A stretch of 14,418 nt of DNA from contig BTQG01000059.1 in the NCBI GenBank assembly GCA_036985755.1, positions 1-14,418 on the forward strand, written 5' to 3'. Shown here one piece after another: positions 1 to 7,633 of the stretch (position 1 is the stretch's first letter; each line of letters starts with the position of its first letter). The notes beneath the pieces were generated by a model, which was not told where the DNA came from, made no database searches, and saw only the letters and a list, made by a program, of their open reading frames with translations. Position numbers and translations under genes: made by a program. Origin of the DNA: JACZST01 sp036985755 (GTDB lineage: Bacteria; Actinomycetota; Acidimicrobiia; Spongiisociales; UBA5794).

Positions 1-16
1 CTCCTAGGCTCCGTCG

Positions 17-1333
17 ATGTCTGCGCAGCGGGTCATCGGCACCTACCTCGTCATCGCCGGTCTGTACACGCTGTCGGCGTCGCTGATCTGGGGCGTCAAC
101 ACGTTGTTCCTGCTCGATGCCGGGCTGTCGGTTTTCGAGGTTTTCGTGGCCAATGCCGCGTTTACCGCAGGAATGGTGCTGTTTGAGGTCCCGACCGGTG
201 TGGTAGCCGACACCACAGGCCGCCGCAGATCGTTCCTGTGGAGCGTTGGGGTGCTGCTTGCCGCCACCCTTGCCTATGTGGGCCTGTCGGCGACCGGCGC
301 CGGGGTGGTCGCCTTCAGCGTGGTTTCGATGTTTCTGGGCCTGGGGTACACGTTCTATTCGGGGGCGGTGGAGGCGTGGGTCGTTGATGCCCTGTCGCAG
401 ACCGACTACTCAGGAACGCTGGATCGGGTGTTCACCCGCGGCGGGATCGTCACCGGGGCTGCCATGCTGGTCGGGACCATCGGCGGCGGCTTGCTCGGCA
501 CGATCAACCTCGTCATCCCGTATCTCGTCCGCTCCGGCCTGCTCGTCATGGTCCTGATCGTCGCCGCTGTCGCCATGCACGACATCGGTTTCGAGCCACG
601 TCGGGTCAGCGCCAGGGAGTACCCCGCGGAAATGCGGAGGCTGGCCAGCGCCGGTATGGGTATCGGGTGGGGTGATCGTTCGGTCAGGCTCATCCTGACC
701 GTCACCATGTTTCAAATGGGAATCTTCACCTGGGTCTTCTACGCCTGGCCGCCCTACTTCCTCGATCTGCTCGGGTCTGATGCAGTCTGGGTGGCAGGGT
801 TCGTGGCCGGCGGCGTCGCCATGTCGATGATCGTGGGAAACGCGCTCGTCGAAGCCCTCACTCGTTTCTCCGGCCGCCGCACCACCATCCTGCTGTGGGC
901 TTCCGCCGTCCAGGGGGTAGCCATTCTGCTCACCGGGTTCGCTGGTTCGTTCTGGGTTGCAATGCCGGCGCTGCTCGTTGCCACGGGAACAATGGGGGTG
1001 ATCAGCCCGGTGAAACAGTCCTATCTCAACCAGCGTATCCCGGCCAAGGAGCGTGCCACCGTGCTCTCTATCGATTCGATGACCGGGAGCGTCGGCGCCG
1101 TGGCCACCCAGGTCGGGTTGGGCCGGGTTGCCGATGCCGGAAACTTCAGCGCGGGATTTGTGGTTGCCGGTCTCCTATCGCTGATCGCGCTCGCCCCGCT
1201 TCGTGCCCTGCGCAGGCACCACGATGCCGCAGACCACATCGAGGGCGGATCACCGTGCCCGCCCGGCGCCTCTTGTGCGCAGGGACTGCCCGACATCGCT
1301 GCTGTCGACTCTGTCCCCAAGAGAGAAGAGTGA
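17..1333 (+). CDS. MFS transporter, probable drug or metabolite exporter
   Basis: This is a 438-residue polytopic inner-membrane protein of the major facilitator superfamily, probably a proton-driven exporter; the substrate cannot be told from sequence. About twelve hydrophobic segments run from near residue 8 to about residue 398. The loop after the second helix carries the MFS motif A (FEVPTGVVADTTGRRRS, about residues 56-72), with the expected Asp and paired Arg. The hydrophilic C-terminal tail of about 40 residues has two Cys and looks lineage-specific. An in-frame stop at 5-7 means the gene cannot extend upstream, and ATG at 17 is the first start, with only a weak AGG before it. It stands alone: a possible hairpin follows, then a lipoprotein gene on the same strand. 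The family is secure, the function is generic. Confidence 0.9.
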   Translation: MSAQRVIGTYLVIAGLYTLSASLIWGVNTLFLLDAGLSVFEVFVANAAFTAGMVLFEVPTGVVADTTGRRRSFLWSVGVLLAATLAYVGLSATGAGVVAFSVVSMFLGLGYTFYSGAVEAWVVDALSQTDYSGTLDRVFTRGGIVTGAAMLVGTIGGGLLGTINLVIPYLVRSGLLVMVLIVAAVAMHDIGFEPRRVSAREYPAEMRRLASAGMGIGWGDRSVRLILTVTMFQMGIFTWVFYAWPPYFLDLLGSDAVWVAGFVAGGVAMSMIVGNALVEALTRFSGRRTTILLWASAVQGVAILLTGFAGSFWVAMPALLVATGTMGVISPVKQSYLNQRIPAKERATVLSIDSMTGSVGAVATQVGLGRVADAGNFSAGFVVAGLLSLIALAPLRALRRHHDAADHIEGGSPCPPGASCAQGLPDIAAVDSVPKREE

Positions 1334-1343
1334 TTCCCGGGGT

Positions 1344-1367
1344 CCCGGATCGTCGACTCGAGCCGGG
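1344..1367 (+). terminator. possible hairpin terminator after the MFS gene
   Basis: An imperfect hairpin begins 10 bases after the MFS stop codon. CCCGG plus TCG pairs with CGA plus CCGGG around one A-G mismatch and a 6-base loop. There is no T-run after it. A TAGCAT element that could be a -10 box for the next gene lies at 1380-1385, just downstream, which would fit a transcript boundary here. Confidence 0.35.
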
Positions 1368-1424
1368 CTCCTGCGTGCCTAGCATCGAGCGACCACCATT
1401 CGAACTCGCACAGGAAGGGGCCCC

Positions 1425-2249
1425 ATGGGCACCGGAAACCGCATCCGACCAGGCATACATCGTAGGTTTCGCGTCCATCGGCTCGCACTTGGGGTCGCCA
1501 CCATGGCGGTGCTGCTCGCCGCCTGTGGCGGAGGTGCTACAGCAAGCTCTCTGGAAAACAGTGCGTGGGCCCTGACCGGCGTCGAGGATCGCCAGGTACC
1601 ACCCGAAATAGTGGCAACGGCCATCTTCACTGCGGATGGCCAGGTGGGAGGCACCACAGGGTGCAACAGTTTCAGCGGCCCGTACGAAACCGACGGCAGC
1701 AGCATATCGATTGGCCCGTTGAGGCAGACACTCGCCGGATGTGTCGACCCCGACGCGCAAGTCATCGAGGGGACCTATCTGATCGTGTTGGAGACAGTCG
1801 ACTCATACACCATCGACAATGACACTCTCGTGCTCACCGACGATGACAGCGGCATCTCGGCACGGTTCGACCGCTTCGAGGCCAACCTCGCCGGTACCTC
1901 GTGGAACGCGATTTCGATCAACACGGGATCGGCAGTGAGGTCCGTACTCCAGGGAACCATTGTCAGCACCGAGTTCCAGGAGGGGGGGCTGCTCGCAGGC
2001 AACGCCGGATGCAATACCTACGCCACCGCGTACCGAGTCGAAGGCGACTACGACGTTTCGACCGGACAGACGCTGCAGATCGCATCGATTTCCTCAGGGG
2101 GCAAGACCTGTGATCCCGACATCATGGAGCAAGAGCAAGCGTTCCTCGCCGCCCTGGGAAGCACCGCAACCTGGGTGATCAGCGCGGGCCAGCTCGAACT
2201 GCGATCGAGCGACGGGGCCCTCCAGGTACAGCTGGCACTGCAGAGCTGA
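1425..2249 (+). CDS. lipoprotein with two META (HslJ-like) domains
   Basis: This is a 274-residue secreted lipoprotein. An Arg-rich N-region and a short hydrophobic stretch end in the lipobox LAAC, so Cys34 should be lipidated and the protein anchored on the outer face of the membrane. Two META/HslJ-type domains follow, about residues 43-150 and 154-272. Each has the family hallmark of a Gly-Cys-Asn turn (GCNSFSG at 79-85, GCNTYA at 195-200) and a second Cys further on. That gives possible disulphide pairs C80-C106 and C196-C229. META domains occur in heat-shock protein HslJ and in many envelope lipoproteins with poorly known function. The start is supported by an AGGAAGGGG ribosome-binding site at about 1412-1420. 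The gene ends 28 bases from a convergent gene, with no clear terminator between them. Confidence 0.88.
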   Translation: MGTGNRIRPGIHRRFRVHRLALGVATMAVLLAACGGGATASSLENSAWALTGVEDRQVPPEIVATAIFTADGQVGGTTGCNSFSGPYETDGSSISIGPLRQTLAGCVDPDAQVIEGTYLIVLETVDSYTIDNDTLVLTDDDSGISARFDRFEANLAGTSWNAISINTGSAVRSVLQGTIVSTEFQEGGLLAGNAGCNTYATAYRVEGDYDVSTGQTLQIASISSGGKTCDPDIMEQEQAFLAALGSTATWVISAGQLELRSSDGALQVQLALQS

Positions 2250-2277
2250 CTCCGGGAGTTCTCACGGCCGCTTCGCG

Positions 2278-3348
2278 TCAAGCAGCAGACGTCTCTGCGC
2301 GGCCTCGCTGCCGACGCCAGTACAGGAATGTCCCGATACCGATGAAGACCTGCGGGAAGTAGGTGGCGGCTCGCCAGATGAGTACCGCGGCCAGTGCGTC
2401 GCCGTTGGCCATGCCGAAGGTAGTGAGGGCGCCGGTGAGGATGGCGTCCGTCGTGCCCAGCCCGCCGGGCGGAATCGGGATGAAGGTGGCGAGGCGGGCA
2501 AAAGCGAACGCAGCGAACGCCTCGGCGAGGGTCACCTCTCCGATACCGCCCTGGATGGCGAGGATCGCTACGAACAGGACGGAAAATTGGGTGAGCTGCT
2601 GCAATACGTTGGCGCCGGTGATCACCGCCCACCGGTCGGCGACGACGCCGACGATCGAGGCACGGAAGTCGACGAGCGCCTGATCGATGGCGAAATCCCC
2701 ATCCTTTCCGATGAGGCCGGCCCCCCAGTCGGCAATCCCATCTACCCACTGCCCGACGCGCCTGGCATTGTCCTCGTTGCGCAAGATGAGAGCGAACAAT
2801 CCGATGCCCACGCCGATAACGACGACGCCCAGGACCGTGACAATCGTCGCCGCCGTGTTGACCTCACCGATGAAGGCCAGTGCGAGCAAACCGAGCACAG
2901 GGAGCGCCAACGTGATGAATGTGTTCCAGACCCCGGTGATACCGATGGCGGCGGTGGACGGTGCCGCACCCAACCCGTAGCTGCTGAGCATCCCGAACTG
3001 GACGCCGAGACCGATCGCGCCCCCGGCGGGGATGACGTTGCTGATCATGAACGACGTCTGCCTGACCACGAACGCCGGCCCGTACTTCAGCCCGGGCAGT
3101 GCTGCTTGGAACGGCCAAACGTAGACGGTGATCACAATGATGGTGGCGACGATGAGGGCAATGATCCACCCCGCCGACATCGCCTGGATGGCGTCCCATG
3201 CCTGTCCGTAGTCGGCGAATTGGGGAAAGACGACGGCGAACACAACCACCAAAACGGCGAGCGTGAGCACGGTCGCGATCACCTGTTGCTTGCCGAAACC
3301 TCCCTTGTCGGGGCTCTCGGCGCTCTGATCCGGCTCGGTTACCGCCAC
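2278..3348 (-). CDS. UPF0104 / LPG-synthase-TM family membrane protein (flippase-like)
   Basis: This is a 356-residue integral membrane protein with roughly eight hydrophobic segments between residues 22 and 345. The family match rests on the conserved C-terminal motif PIPPGGLGTTDA (291-302) and on the N-terminal half, where SFMISNVIPAGGAIG (99-113) is characteristic. Family members share the membrane half of MprF, the lysyl-phosphatidylglycerol synthase/flippase, and are thought to move or help make lipids. This protein lacks MprF's catalytic aminoacyl-transfer domain, so lipid translocation is an inference. The start is GTG at 3348, with GGAGG seven bases upstream. It sits 101 bases downstream of the PASTA gene on the same strand, but a hairpin lies between them, so co-transcription is uncertain. 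Confidence 0.85.
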   Translation of the reverse strand: MAVTEPDQSAESPDKGGFGKQQVIATVLTLAVLVVVFAVVFPQFADYGQAWDAIQAMSAGWIIALIVATIIVITVYVWPFQAALPGLKYGPAFVVRQTSFMISNVIPAGGAIGLGVQFGMLSSYGLGAAPSTAAIGITGVWNTFITLALPVLGLLALAFIGEVNTAATIVTVLGVVVIGVGIGLFALILRNEDNARRVGQWVDGIADWGAGLIGKDGDFAIDQALVDFRASIVGVVADRWAVITGANVLQQLTQFSVLFVAILAIQGGIGEVTLAEAFAAFAFARLATFIPIPPGGLGTTDAILTGALTTFGMANGDALAAVLIWRAATYFPQVFIGIGTFLYWRRQRGRAETSAA

Positions 3349-3409
3349 GGTGTTGCCTCCGAATACGCGCTCGTAGGAAAAAGCTCCGGCGAGCCTAGTG
3401 CGACAGTTG

Positions 3410-3428
3410 CCGCCGGAATCTCCGGCGG
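3410..3428 (-). terminator. hairpin after the PASTA-protein gene
   Basis: A perfect inverted repeat, CCGCCGGA, then the loop ATC, then TCCGGCGG, lies 21 bases beyond the stop codon of the minus-strand PASTA gene. The GGCCGCGGCC palindrome next to it (3433-3442) adds further structure. There is no T-run, which is common for GC-rich actinobacterial terminators. Confidence 0.5.
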
Positions 3429-3449
3429 GCGCCGGCCGCGGCCGAGGCG

Positions 3450-5192
3450 CTAGGCCTTGTCCGGCGTCGCTGTTTCCCCACCCTCGTCCGGCGTTGGCGA
3501 CGCTCCATCTCCGCCCTCGTCTTCTATGGTTCGTTTCCTACCCGAGACCAGCCACCAGATCAACACGGCGATGCCGACCAGCCCGAGCCCGATGAGCAGC
3601 CAGCCCCACCATGGCAGACCGCCGTCTTCGGCTTCTTCGACCTCGTCGCTGGGGACGTCGGTGGACTCGCCGGCTGCTGGAATCGTGAACATCTGCTCGT
3701 AGTCGCTGCCACCGGCGGCGGTGCCGGTGACTACCAGGGTCTCGGCCTCGTTCTCGACCCCGGAGAGGTCGAAGATCGCCACCCACACGCCATCGGAATC
3801 GACAAGGGCCGCGTCCGAAAGGTTGGTGCCTGCCACCCTGAGGTCCGTCGTCGATCCGGGCTCGAAGTTGATTCCGGTCACCGTCATCAGACGATCGGGA
3901 TCGACGGTCAGGATTGCCCACGCATCATCGACCGCAGGACTCAGCTGGGCGACCACCTCGGAACCGGCAGCGATCAACTCGCCCGGCTCTGGTTCCTGGT
4001 CCACGACCACCCCGTCGGGGTCCGGATCATCGGCGTCCTCGACGAACCTGATGGTGAGCCCCACCGCTTCGGCGGCTGAGGTCGCTTCATCCACCGCCAT
4101 CCCTGTGAAATCGGGAACGGCCACGTCCTCGGCACCGGTCGATACCACCATGTCGACCGTTGTTCCCGGAGCGACCTCGGTGCCTGCGGATGGGTTGGTC
4201 TCAATGACCGAACCCGCCTCGACATCGTCACTGGAGCGCTCGGTGGTAGTGACCGTGAAACCCTCAGCCTCCAGCGTCGCTTGCGCCTCAGCCGCGGCTG
4301 TGCCCACGACGTCCGGTACCGGGATCGTGTCCGGCTGATCCGGTCCGGTGGAGACGACCATGGCGACCGTGGACCCGACGGCAACCGCGGTGCCGGCTAC
4401 CGGGTTGGTCTCGATCACGGTTCCTGAGGCAACGTCCTCGCTCGAAGCCTCCTCGGCCGCCGCCACCAGGCCCGCCCCTTCGAGAGCCACCTGGGCGTCC
4501 GCAGCCGTCTCGCCGACCACGTCCGGGACCGACACCGGTGCCGGTGCGGACAGTTCTTCGACCAGAGCACTCAATGATGGGATCACCGCAACCGCGAGTG
4601 CCGCTTCCTGGGCATCATTGCGAACCGCAAAGACGTCGGTGTAGGAGTTGTCCGTGGCTGTGACCTCCACGCTGGCACCCTCGAAGGTGATGGTCACGGT
4701 GAAGTCGGCCGGGAGTGGAAAGGTTTCCTCTGTGCCGGGCTCGAGAGGAGTGGGGCCCTTGTCGTCGAAGATGGTGTACTCGATCGATTCTTCGGTGGCG
4801 TTCCAGACGACAATCTTCGCCCTACCCGGGTTCAATGGGTTGAGGTCGGCGGGATAGGCGAAGGCCGTGTTCGATCCCTCCCCGTACCCGGTCACCACGG
4901 TTTGCGCGAAACCGGCCGAGGCCTCCACGGAGACGCTCGAGTCGATGCTGCCGCCACGGAAGGTGACGTCGTATGTTCCCGCCGGCAGGATTTGCGTCAC
5001 TGCGTCGGCGGCGTATTCGAGGCCGGTGGCGATCACGATTTCGCCGGCGGTCACGTCGACCGGATCGGTGCTGGCACCGTTGACGACGGCGATATACGAC
5101 GAGCCCGATTCCTGGGCGCCGGCGGCGCCGATCGGAGAAAACAGCGCCCCGATGAGGGCGAAAACGAGCGCGAAACGGACTCCCAATTGCAT
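3450..5192 (-). CDS. DUF4397 and triple-PASTA membrane-anchored surface protein
   Basis: This is a 580-residue exported protein with an acidic ectodomain. A Sec signal peptide (about 1-26, cleavage after AGA) is followed by a DUF4397-like beta domain (about 30-205; the stretch from IAVVNGASTDPVDV to ILPAGTYDV fits that family). Three PASTA repeats come next (about 220-283, 290-354, 358-420), each starting with VPDVVG or VPDFTG and carrying the ETNP or DQEP turn. A beta-rich domain (421-507), a Glu/Asp stalk, one membrane helix (about 528-549) and a short cytoplasmic tail complete it. PASTA repeats usually bind peptidoglycan or muropeptides, so a wall-linked role is likely. No kinase or transpeptidase domain is present. 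The frame is open to 5396, but ATG at 5192 is chosen because the signal peptide begins there and AGGGGAG lies about seven bases upstream. Confidence 0.85.
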   Translation of the reverse strand: MQLGVRFALVFALIGALFSPIGAAGAQESGSSYIAVVNGASTDPVDVTAGEIVIATGLEYAADAVTQILPAGTYDVTFRGGSIDSSVSVEASAGFAQTVVTGYGEGSNTAFAYPADLNPLNPGRAKIVVWNATEESIEYTIFDDKGPTPLEPGTEETFPLPADFTVTITFEGASVEVTATDNSYTDVFAVRNDAQEAALAVAVIPSLSALVEELSAPAPVSVPDVVGETAADAQVALEGAGLVAAAEEASSEDVASGTVIETNPVAGTAVAVGSTVAMVVSTGPDQPDTIPVPDVVGTAAAEAQATLEAEGFTVTTTERSSDDVEAGSVIETNPSAGTEVAPGTTVDMVVSTGAEDVAVPDFTGMAVDEATSAAEAVGLTIRFVEDADDPDPDGVVVDQEPEPGELIAAGSEVVAQLSPAVDDAWAILTVDPDRLMTVTGINFEPGSTTDLRVAGTNLSDAALVDSDGVWVAIFDLSGVENEAETLVVTGTAAGGSDYEQMFTIPAAGESTDVPSDEVEEAEDGGLPWWGWLLIGLGLVGIAVLIWWLVSGRKRTIEDEGGDGASPTPDEGGETATPDKA

Positions 5193-5254
5193 GTTTGTCT
5201 CCCCTATCGCCACGGCTCCCCGGCCGAGCGCCGATGGTGTTTTGCTGAGACGGC

Positions 5255-5282
5255 ATCGTACCCGGTCGTGGGTGTCATCGAA
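5255..5282 (-). promoter_or_regulatory. candidate promoter of the PASTA-protein gene
   Basis: On the minus strand a TACGAT -10 box (5260-5255) fits TANNNT. It sits 16 bases after TTCGAT (5282-5277), a weak -35 element. Transcription would begin near 5248, giving a leader of about 55 bases before the ATG at 5192. It lies after the hairpin that ends the upstream gene, consistent with an independent transcript. The rest of the 239-base gap shows nothing I can name. Confidence 0.35.
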
Positions 5283-5371
5283 GGACTGCCGGGCTGACCC
5301 GCCGAAAGCAGGTAGGGGGCCGGTTGTGAGACTCAGCCGTCGATCAGCCCCCGGCTGTCGAGCAGCAAACC

Positions 5372-5417
5372 ACCGGCTGTCCCTCCCCTGGTTCAAGCCG
5401 GGGAAGGGTCAGCCGGT
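5372..5417 (-). terminator. strong hairpin terminator after the TSP3-repeat gene
   Basis: Two stacked stems form a long hairpin: ACCGGCTG (5372-5379) pairs with CAGCCGGT (5410-5417), and CCCTCCCC (5381-5388) pairs with GGGGAAGGG (5400-5408) with one bulge. The loop is about 11 bases. It lies 14 bases past the stop codon of the minus-strand gene at 5432, and a short T-containing stretch follows on that strand. Confidence 0.65.
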
Positions 5418-5431
5418 CTCTCGATTGTTGC

Positions 5432-6145
5432 TCAGCTCGAGTCGGACGAGGCCGGGCTATCCACGCTGACCGGGCTATCCACGCTGACCGGGCTATCCAC
5501 GCTATCCGGGCTGTCCGGGCTGTCGACGATCTTGTTGGGGCTGTTCGGATCGAGCGGATCCGAGCCTTGTGCAATCTCGTCACCGTCGCTGAGGCCGTCA
5601 CCATCGGTGTCAGGGTTCAGCGGGTCCGTTCCGTGCTCGTTGACTTCTGCACCGTCGCTGAGGCCGTCACCATCGGTGTCAGGGTTCAGCGGGTCCGTTC
5701 CGTGCTCGTTGACTTCTGCACCGTCGCTGAGGCCGTCACCATCGGTGTCAGGGTTCAGCGGGTCCGTTCCGTGCTCGTTGACTTCTGCACCGTCGCTGAG
5801 CCCGTCACCATCGGTGTCCGGGTTCAGCGGGTCCGTGCCGAGCGCTTCTTCCTGCTCATCGCTCAGCCCGTCGCCGTCGCTATCCACGGTTTCCGCACTG
5901 TCCAGGCTGCCGATCGAATCTCCGGCTCCGAACGGAGACGAGAACGAGTCGTCGTTGGGGGAAAAGGCACTCATCTCGTCGAAACTGAAAACGATCGGGC
6001 TGTCGACTTCCGCCAGCGCCACCACTTCGTTGAGCTGGAGGTCGTCGTCTGCGCCGCCGTTGGCAGCCACCGCGCCACCGGCAGTCAGGGCAACGGCTAC
6101 CGACACGGTGCCACCGATCACCTTGAACCTGGTCGAATATTCCAC
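5432..6145 (-). CDS. thrombospondin type 3 repeat surface protein
   Basis: This is a 237-residue exported acidic protein. A hydrophobic segment ending in AVAANGG (about residues 12-30) acts as signal peptide or anchor. Five calcium-loop motifs of the type D-x-D-x-D-G-L-S-D follow, starting near residues 88, 110, 133, 156 and 179. The middle ones belong to near-identical 23-residue units that read DTDGDGLSDGAEV, then NEHGTDPLNP. The C-terminus is a Ser-Asp-Pro tail with repeated SVDSPV. Such TSP3-type loops bind calcium and stiffen extracellular stalks in bacterial surface proteins. There is no LPXTG motif, so how the protein is retained is unclear. GTG at 6145 is preferred because GAGGAG lies five bases upstream; TTG at 6169 with GGAAGG upstream is possible and would add eight residues. 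Confidence 0.8.
   Translation of the reverse strand: MEYSTRFKVIGGTVSVAVALTAGGAVAANGGADDDLQLNEVVALAEVDSPIVFSFDEMSAFSPNDDSFSSPFGAGDSIGSLDSAETVDSDGDGLSDEQEEALGTDPLNPDTDGDGLSDGAEVNEHGTDPLNPDTDGDGLSDGAEVNEHGTDPLNPDTDGDGLSDGAEVNEHGTDPLNPDTDGDGLSDGDEIAQGSDPLDPNSPNKIVDSPDSPDSVDSPVSVDSPVSVDSPASSDSS
5452..5503 (-). repeat. 18-base tandem repeat coding for SVDSPV
   Basis: CCGGGCTATCCACGCTGA occurs at 5452-5469 and 5470-5487, with a third copy of 16 bases from 5488. In the minus-strand gene it encodes the repeated hexapeptide of the Ser-Asp-Pro tail. Related CCGGGCTGTC units continue to about 5523. Confidence 0.85.
5582..5836 (-). repeat. 69-base tandem repeat in the TSP3 gene
   Basis: Copies begin at 5582, 5651 and 5720, and a partial copy that diverges begins at 5789. 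The first three are identical or almost so at base level, not only in protein, so silent positions are conserved too. Each unit encodes 23 residues with one calcium-binding loop. This points to recent slippage or unequal exchange. Confidence 0.9.
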
Positions 6146-6270
6146 GTCATCTCCTCGGGTTCGTTCCAACCCACCTTCCAGCCCGCCTTGGGAAATCCTA
6201 TGTCATGCTCGGTAAACGCTGGGCAAAACGAGACATAAACGAAGGTAAATGTGCGACTGCCGTGGTCTTC

Positions 6271-6287
6271 AACCACCCTCGGTGGTT
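6271..6287 (-). terminator. hairpin directly after the phosphotransferase gene
   Basis: A perfect stem of AACCACC and GGTGGTT with a three-base loop begins right at the stop codon of the minus-strand gene ending at 6288. There is no T-run. It could act as a terminator or RNA-stabilising end; it lies in the 142-base gap before the TSP3 gene. Confidence 0.4.
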
Positions 6288-7511
6288 TCAGGTGGGCACA
6301 TCGGAGAGATCGTTGGCGGACTCGATCCACCGCTCGGCGAGCGAGATGCGCCGCTCGGTCTGTGTCGGCCAATTGGTCTCGGACACCCGAAAGGGCCCGG
6401 TGGCCAGGGCGAACACCGACGCCGCGATTGCCAGCCGCAAATCGATCGGGTCGACGGTTGCGTCGAACTCCTTGATCAAAGCTGCACCGTACCGTGTCAG
6501 ATTGCGCCGCGAGCTCGACATCAGCGACAACGTCGCCAGATGTCCCAGGATCGAGCCGTAGTCGTCGGACCGATATCCAACACCAACCGTGTCGACGTCG
6601 ATCAGGCCGACGATCTCGGGTCCCTTGACCAGGACCTGAGAGCTGTGGAAGTCGCCATGCACGGGTACCGTCGGCTCGTCCGGGCCACCGGCCACCGCGT
6701 CGACGATGGCGTCGATGCGCGAACCAAGCTCGGGGGTCACTGCTCTGAGGAGACCGGCATGGTTTGTCGCGCTCCTTCTCGGCCCGGTCACAGGAGATGC
6801 ACCGGGGTCGGCGGGAAGCGCGTCGAGCAACGATCGCAGCTGAGCCCCCTCCGGCAGGCGCTTCGTTCCCGACTCCAATGCCTTGCGCAGCGTTCGGCCG
6901 TGCATGGCCTGCATCGCTACCAGGCCCAGGTCCTCGGACCAGCCGAGGCTGTGCGGGACGGGGACGGAGCCGGCCATGGCCCGATGGAGACGCTGCAGGT
7001 CCGCGATCCGCGAGGGGCGCAGCACCTTGACAAAGATCCGGGCCTGGGGGGCGACCACCTCGACCACGGCGCGGCGCCCAGGTCGATACGCCCGGGTGCT
7101 CAGACGGACCTGCTCGGCGATCACGCCCAGTTGCTCGAGAACGCCGCGGATCTGATCGGGGTCGGTGGCGGGCGCCAGGCCGGGAAGAAACGGGTCGTGC
7201 GGGAATCGCCATACCGCGATCTCGATCCCGTCTGCCCCAAGCACAGGGACGTGGTCGGGGACTTCGATACCCGCCGATGCGACGAAGATCTCGCGCCTCT
7301 TGCCCCCGTCGTGCTGCTCGGCTTCGACGCGATACTGGACGGTCACCGAGCGCCCCGGCACGTAGCGGATCTGCATGATGCGGCTCGATACCAAGCGGGC
7401 GCCGAGCTCGGCAAGGACTCCGCTCAGCAGTTCATCGGCGTCGGCTCCGAGCAGCGTCGAAAGCGCAGGAAGGTCCGGATCGGAGAGCTGCTCGTGTTGA
7501 TGTGCACTCAT
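6288..7511 (-). CDS. APH-fold (aminoglycoside phosphotransferase-like) kinase
   Basis: This is a 407-residue cytoplasmic protein with the aminoglycoside/choline kinase fold. Visible motifs are a likely nucleotide-binding Lys in IFVKVL (Lys162), the catalytic-loop motif HGDFHSSQ (285-292) with catalytic Asp287, and the metal-binding IDVD (304-307) that replaces DFG. The metal-binding Asn usual in H-G-D-x-H-x-x-N is Gln292 here. The family phosphorylates small hydroxylated molecules such as sugars, choline and antibiotics; nothing in the sequence shows resistance, and many actinobacterial members are metabolic. It is longer than classic APH enzymes, with an N-terminal part (about 1-150) that contains a second beta-rich, lobe-like region. 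ATG at 7511 has no well-placed ribosome-binding site, so the start is moderately certain. Confidence 0.8.
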   Translation of the reverse strand: MSAHQHEQLSDPDLPALSTLLGADADELLSGVLAELGARLVSSRIMQIRYVPGRSVTVQYRVEAEQHDGGKRREIFVASAGIEVPDHVPVLGADGIEIAVWRFPHDPFLPGLAPATDPDQIRGVLEQLGVIAEQVRLSTRAYRPGRRAVVEVVAPQARIFVKVLRPSRIADLQRLHRAMAGSVPVPHSLGWSEDLGLVAMQAMHGRTLRKALESGTKRLPEGAQLRSLLDALPADPGASPVTGPRRSATNHAGLLRAVTPELGSRIDAIVDAVAGGPDEPTVPVHGDFHSSQVLVKGPEIVGLIDVDTVGVGYRSDDYGSILGHLATLSLMSSSRRNLTRYGAALIKEFDATVDPIDLRLAIAASVFALATGPFRVSETNWPTQTERRISLAERWIESANDLSDVPT

Positions 7512-7594
7512 AGGCGCCGATGTTGGCAGGCCTCTCGTTCGATCCCGTCCCCCACGACGACCGAGGCAGTCACCTGGACACCGTATTCATCGGG

Positions 7595-7611
7595 AGTCGA
7601 ACCGGTCGACT
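7595..7611 (-). terminator. hairpin after the FG-GAP protein gene
   Basis: A perfect stem AGTCGA/TCGACT with a five-base loop lies 23 bases beyond the stop codon of the minus-strand gene ending at 7634 and 84 bases before the next start. It is short and lacks a T-run, so support is modest. Confidence 0.35.
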
Positions 7612-7633
7612 GAACCGAGCCCGTGGCGGCGCA

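Noticed and set aside
2587..3453. Plus-strand open frame opposite the UPF0104 gene
   Set aside because: Its Asp/Arg/Glu-rich translation is the mirror of a hydrophobic membrane protein with the PPGGLGTTDA motif on the other strand.
5193..5396. N-terminal extension of the PASTA gene
   Set aside because: It would bury a clear signal peptide 68 residues inside the protein and skip a well-placed ribosome-binding site before 5192.
5193..5431. Possible riboswitch before the PASTA gene
   Set aside because: The strong structure here is explained by the terminator hairpin of the preceding gene. I could not match the rest to a cyclic-dinucleotide or other riboswitch core.
5582..5836. CRISPR-like array appearance of the 69-base repeats
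   Set aside because: The units are contiguous, in frame and coding, without unique spacers; the same holds for the 45- and 36-base arrays.
5532..6215. Plus-strand repetitive open frames opposite the TSP3 gene
   Set aside because: The repeats stay open in several frames because 69 and 18 are multiples of three. Only the minus-strand frame gives a signal peptide and calcium-binding loops.
6118..7212. Second minus-strand frame across the phosphotransferase gene
   Set aside because: It is an Arg/Pro-rich out-of-frame shadow; the kinase motifs are in the other frame. The ATG at 6150 belongs to this shadow.
7585..7612. tRNA T-loop-like GGTTCGACTCC on the minus strand
   Set aside because: The flanking five bases do not form a T-stem, and I see no acceptor or anticodon arm upstream; it overlaps a simple hairpin.
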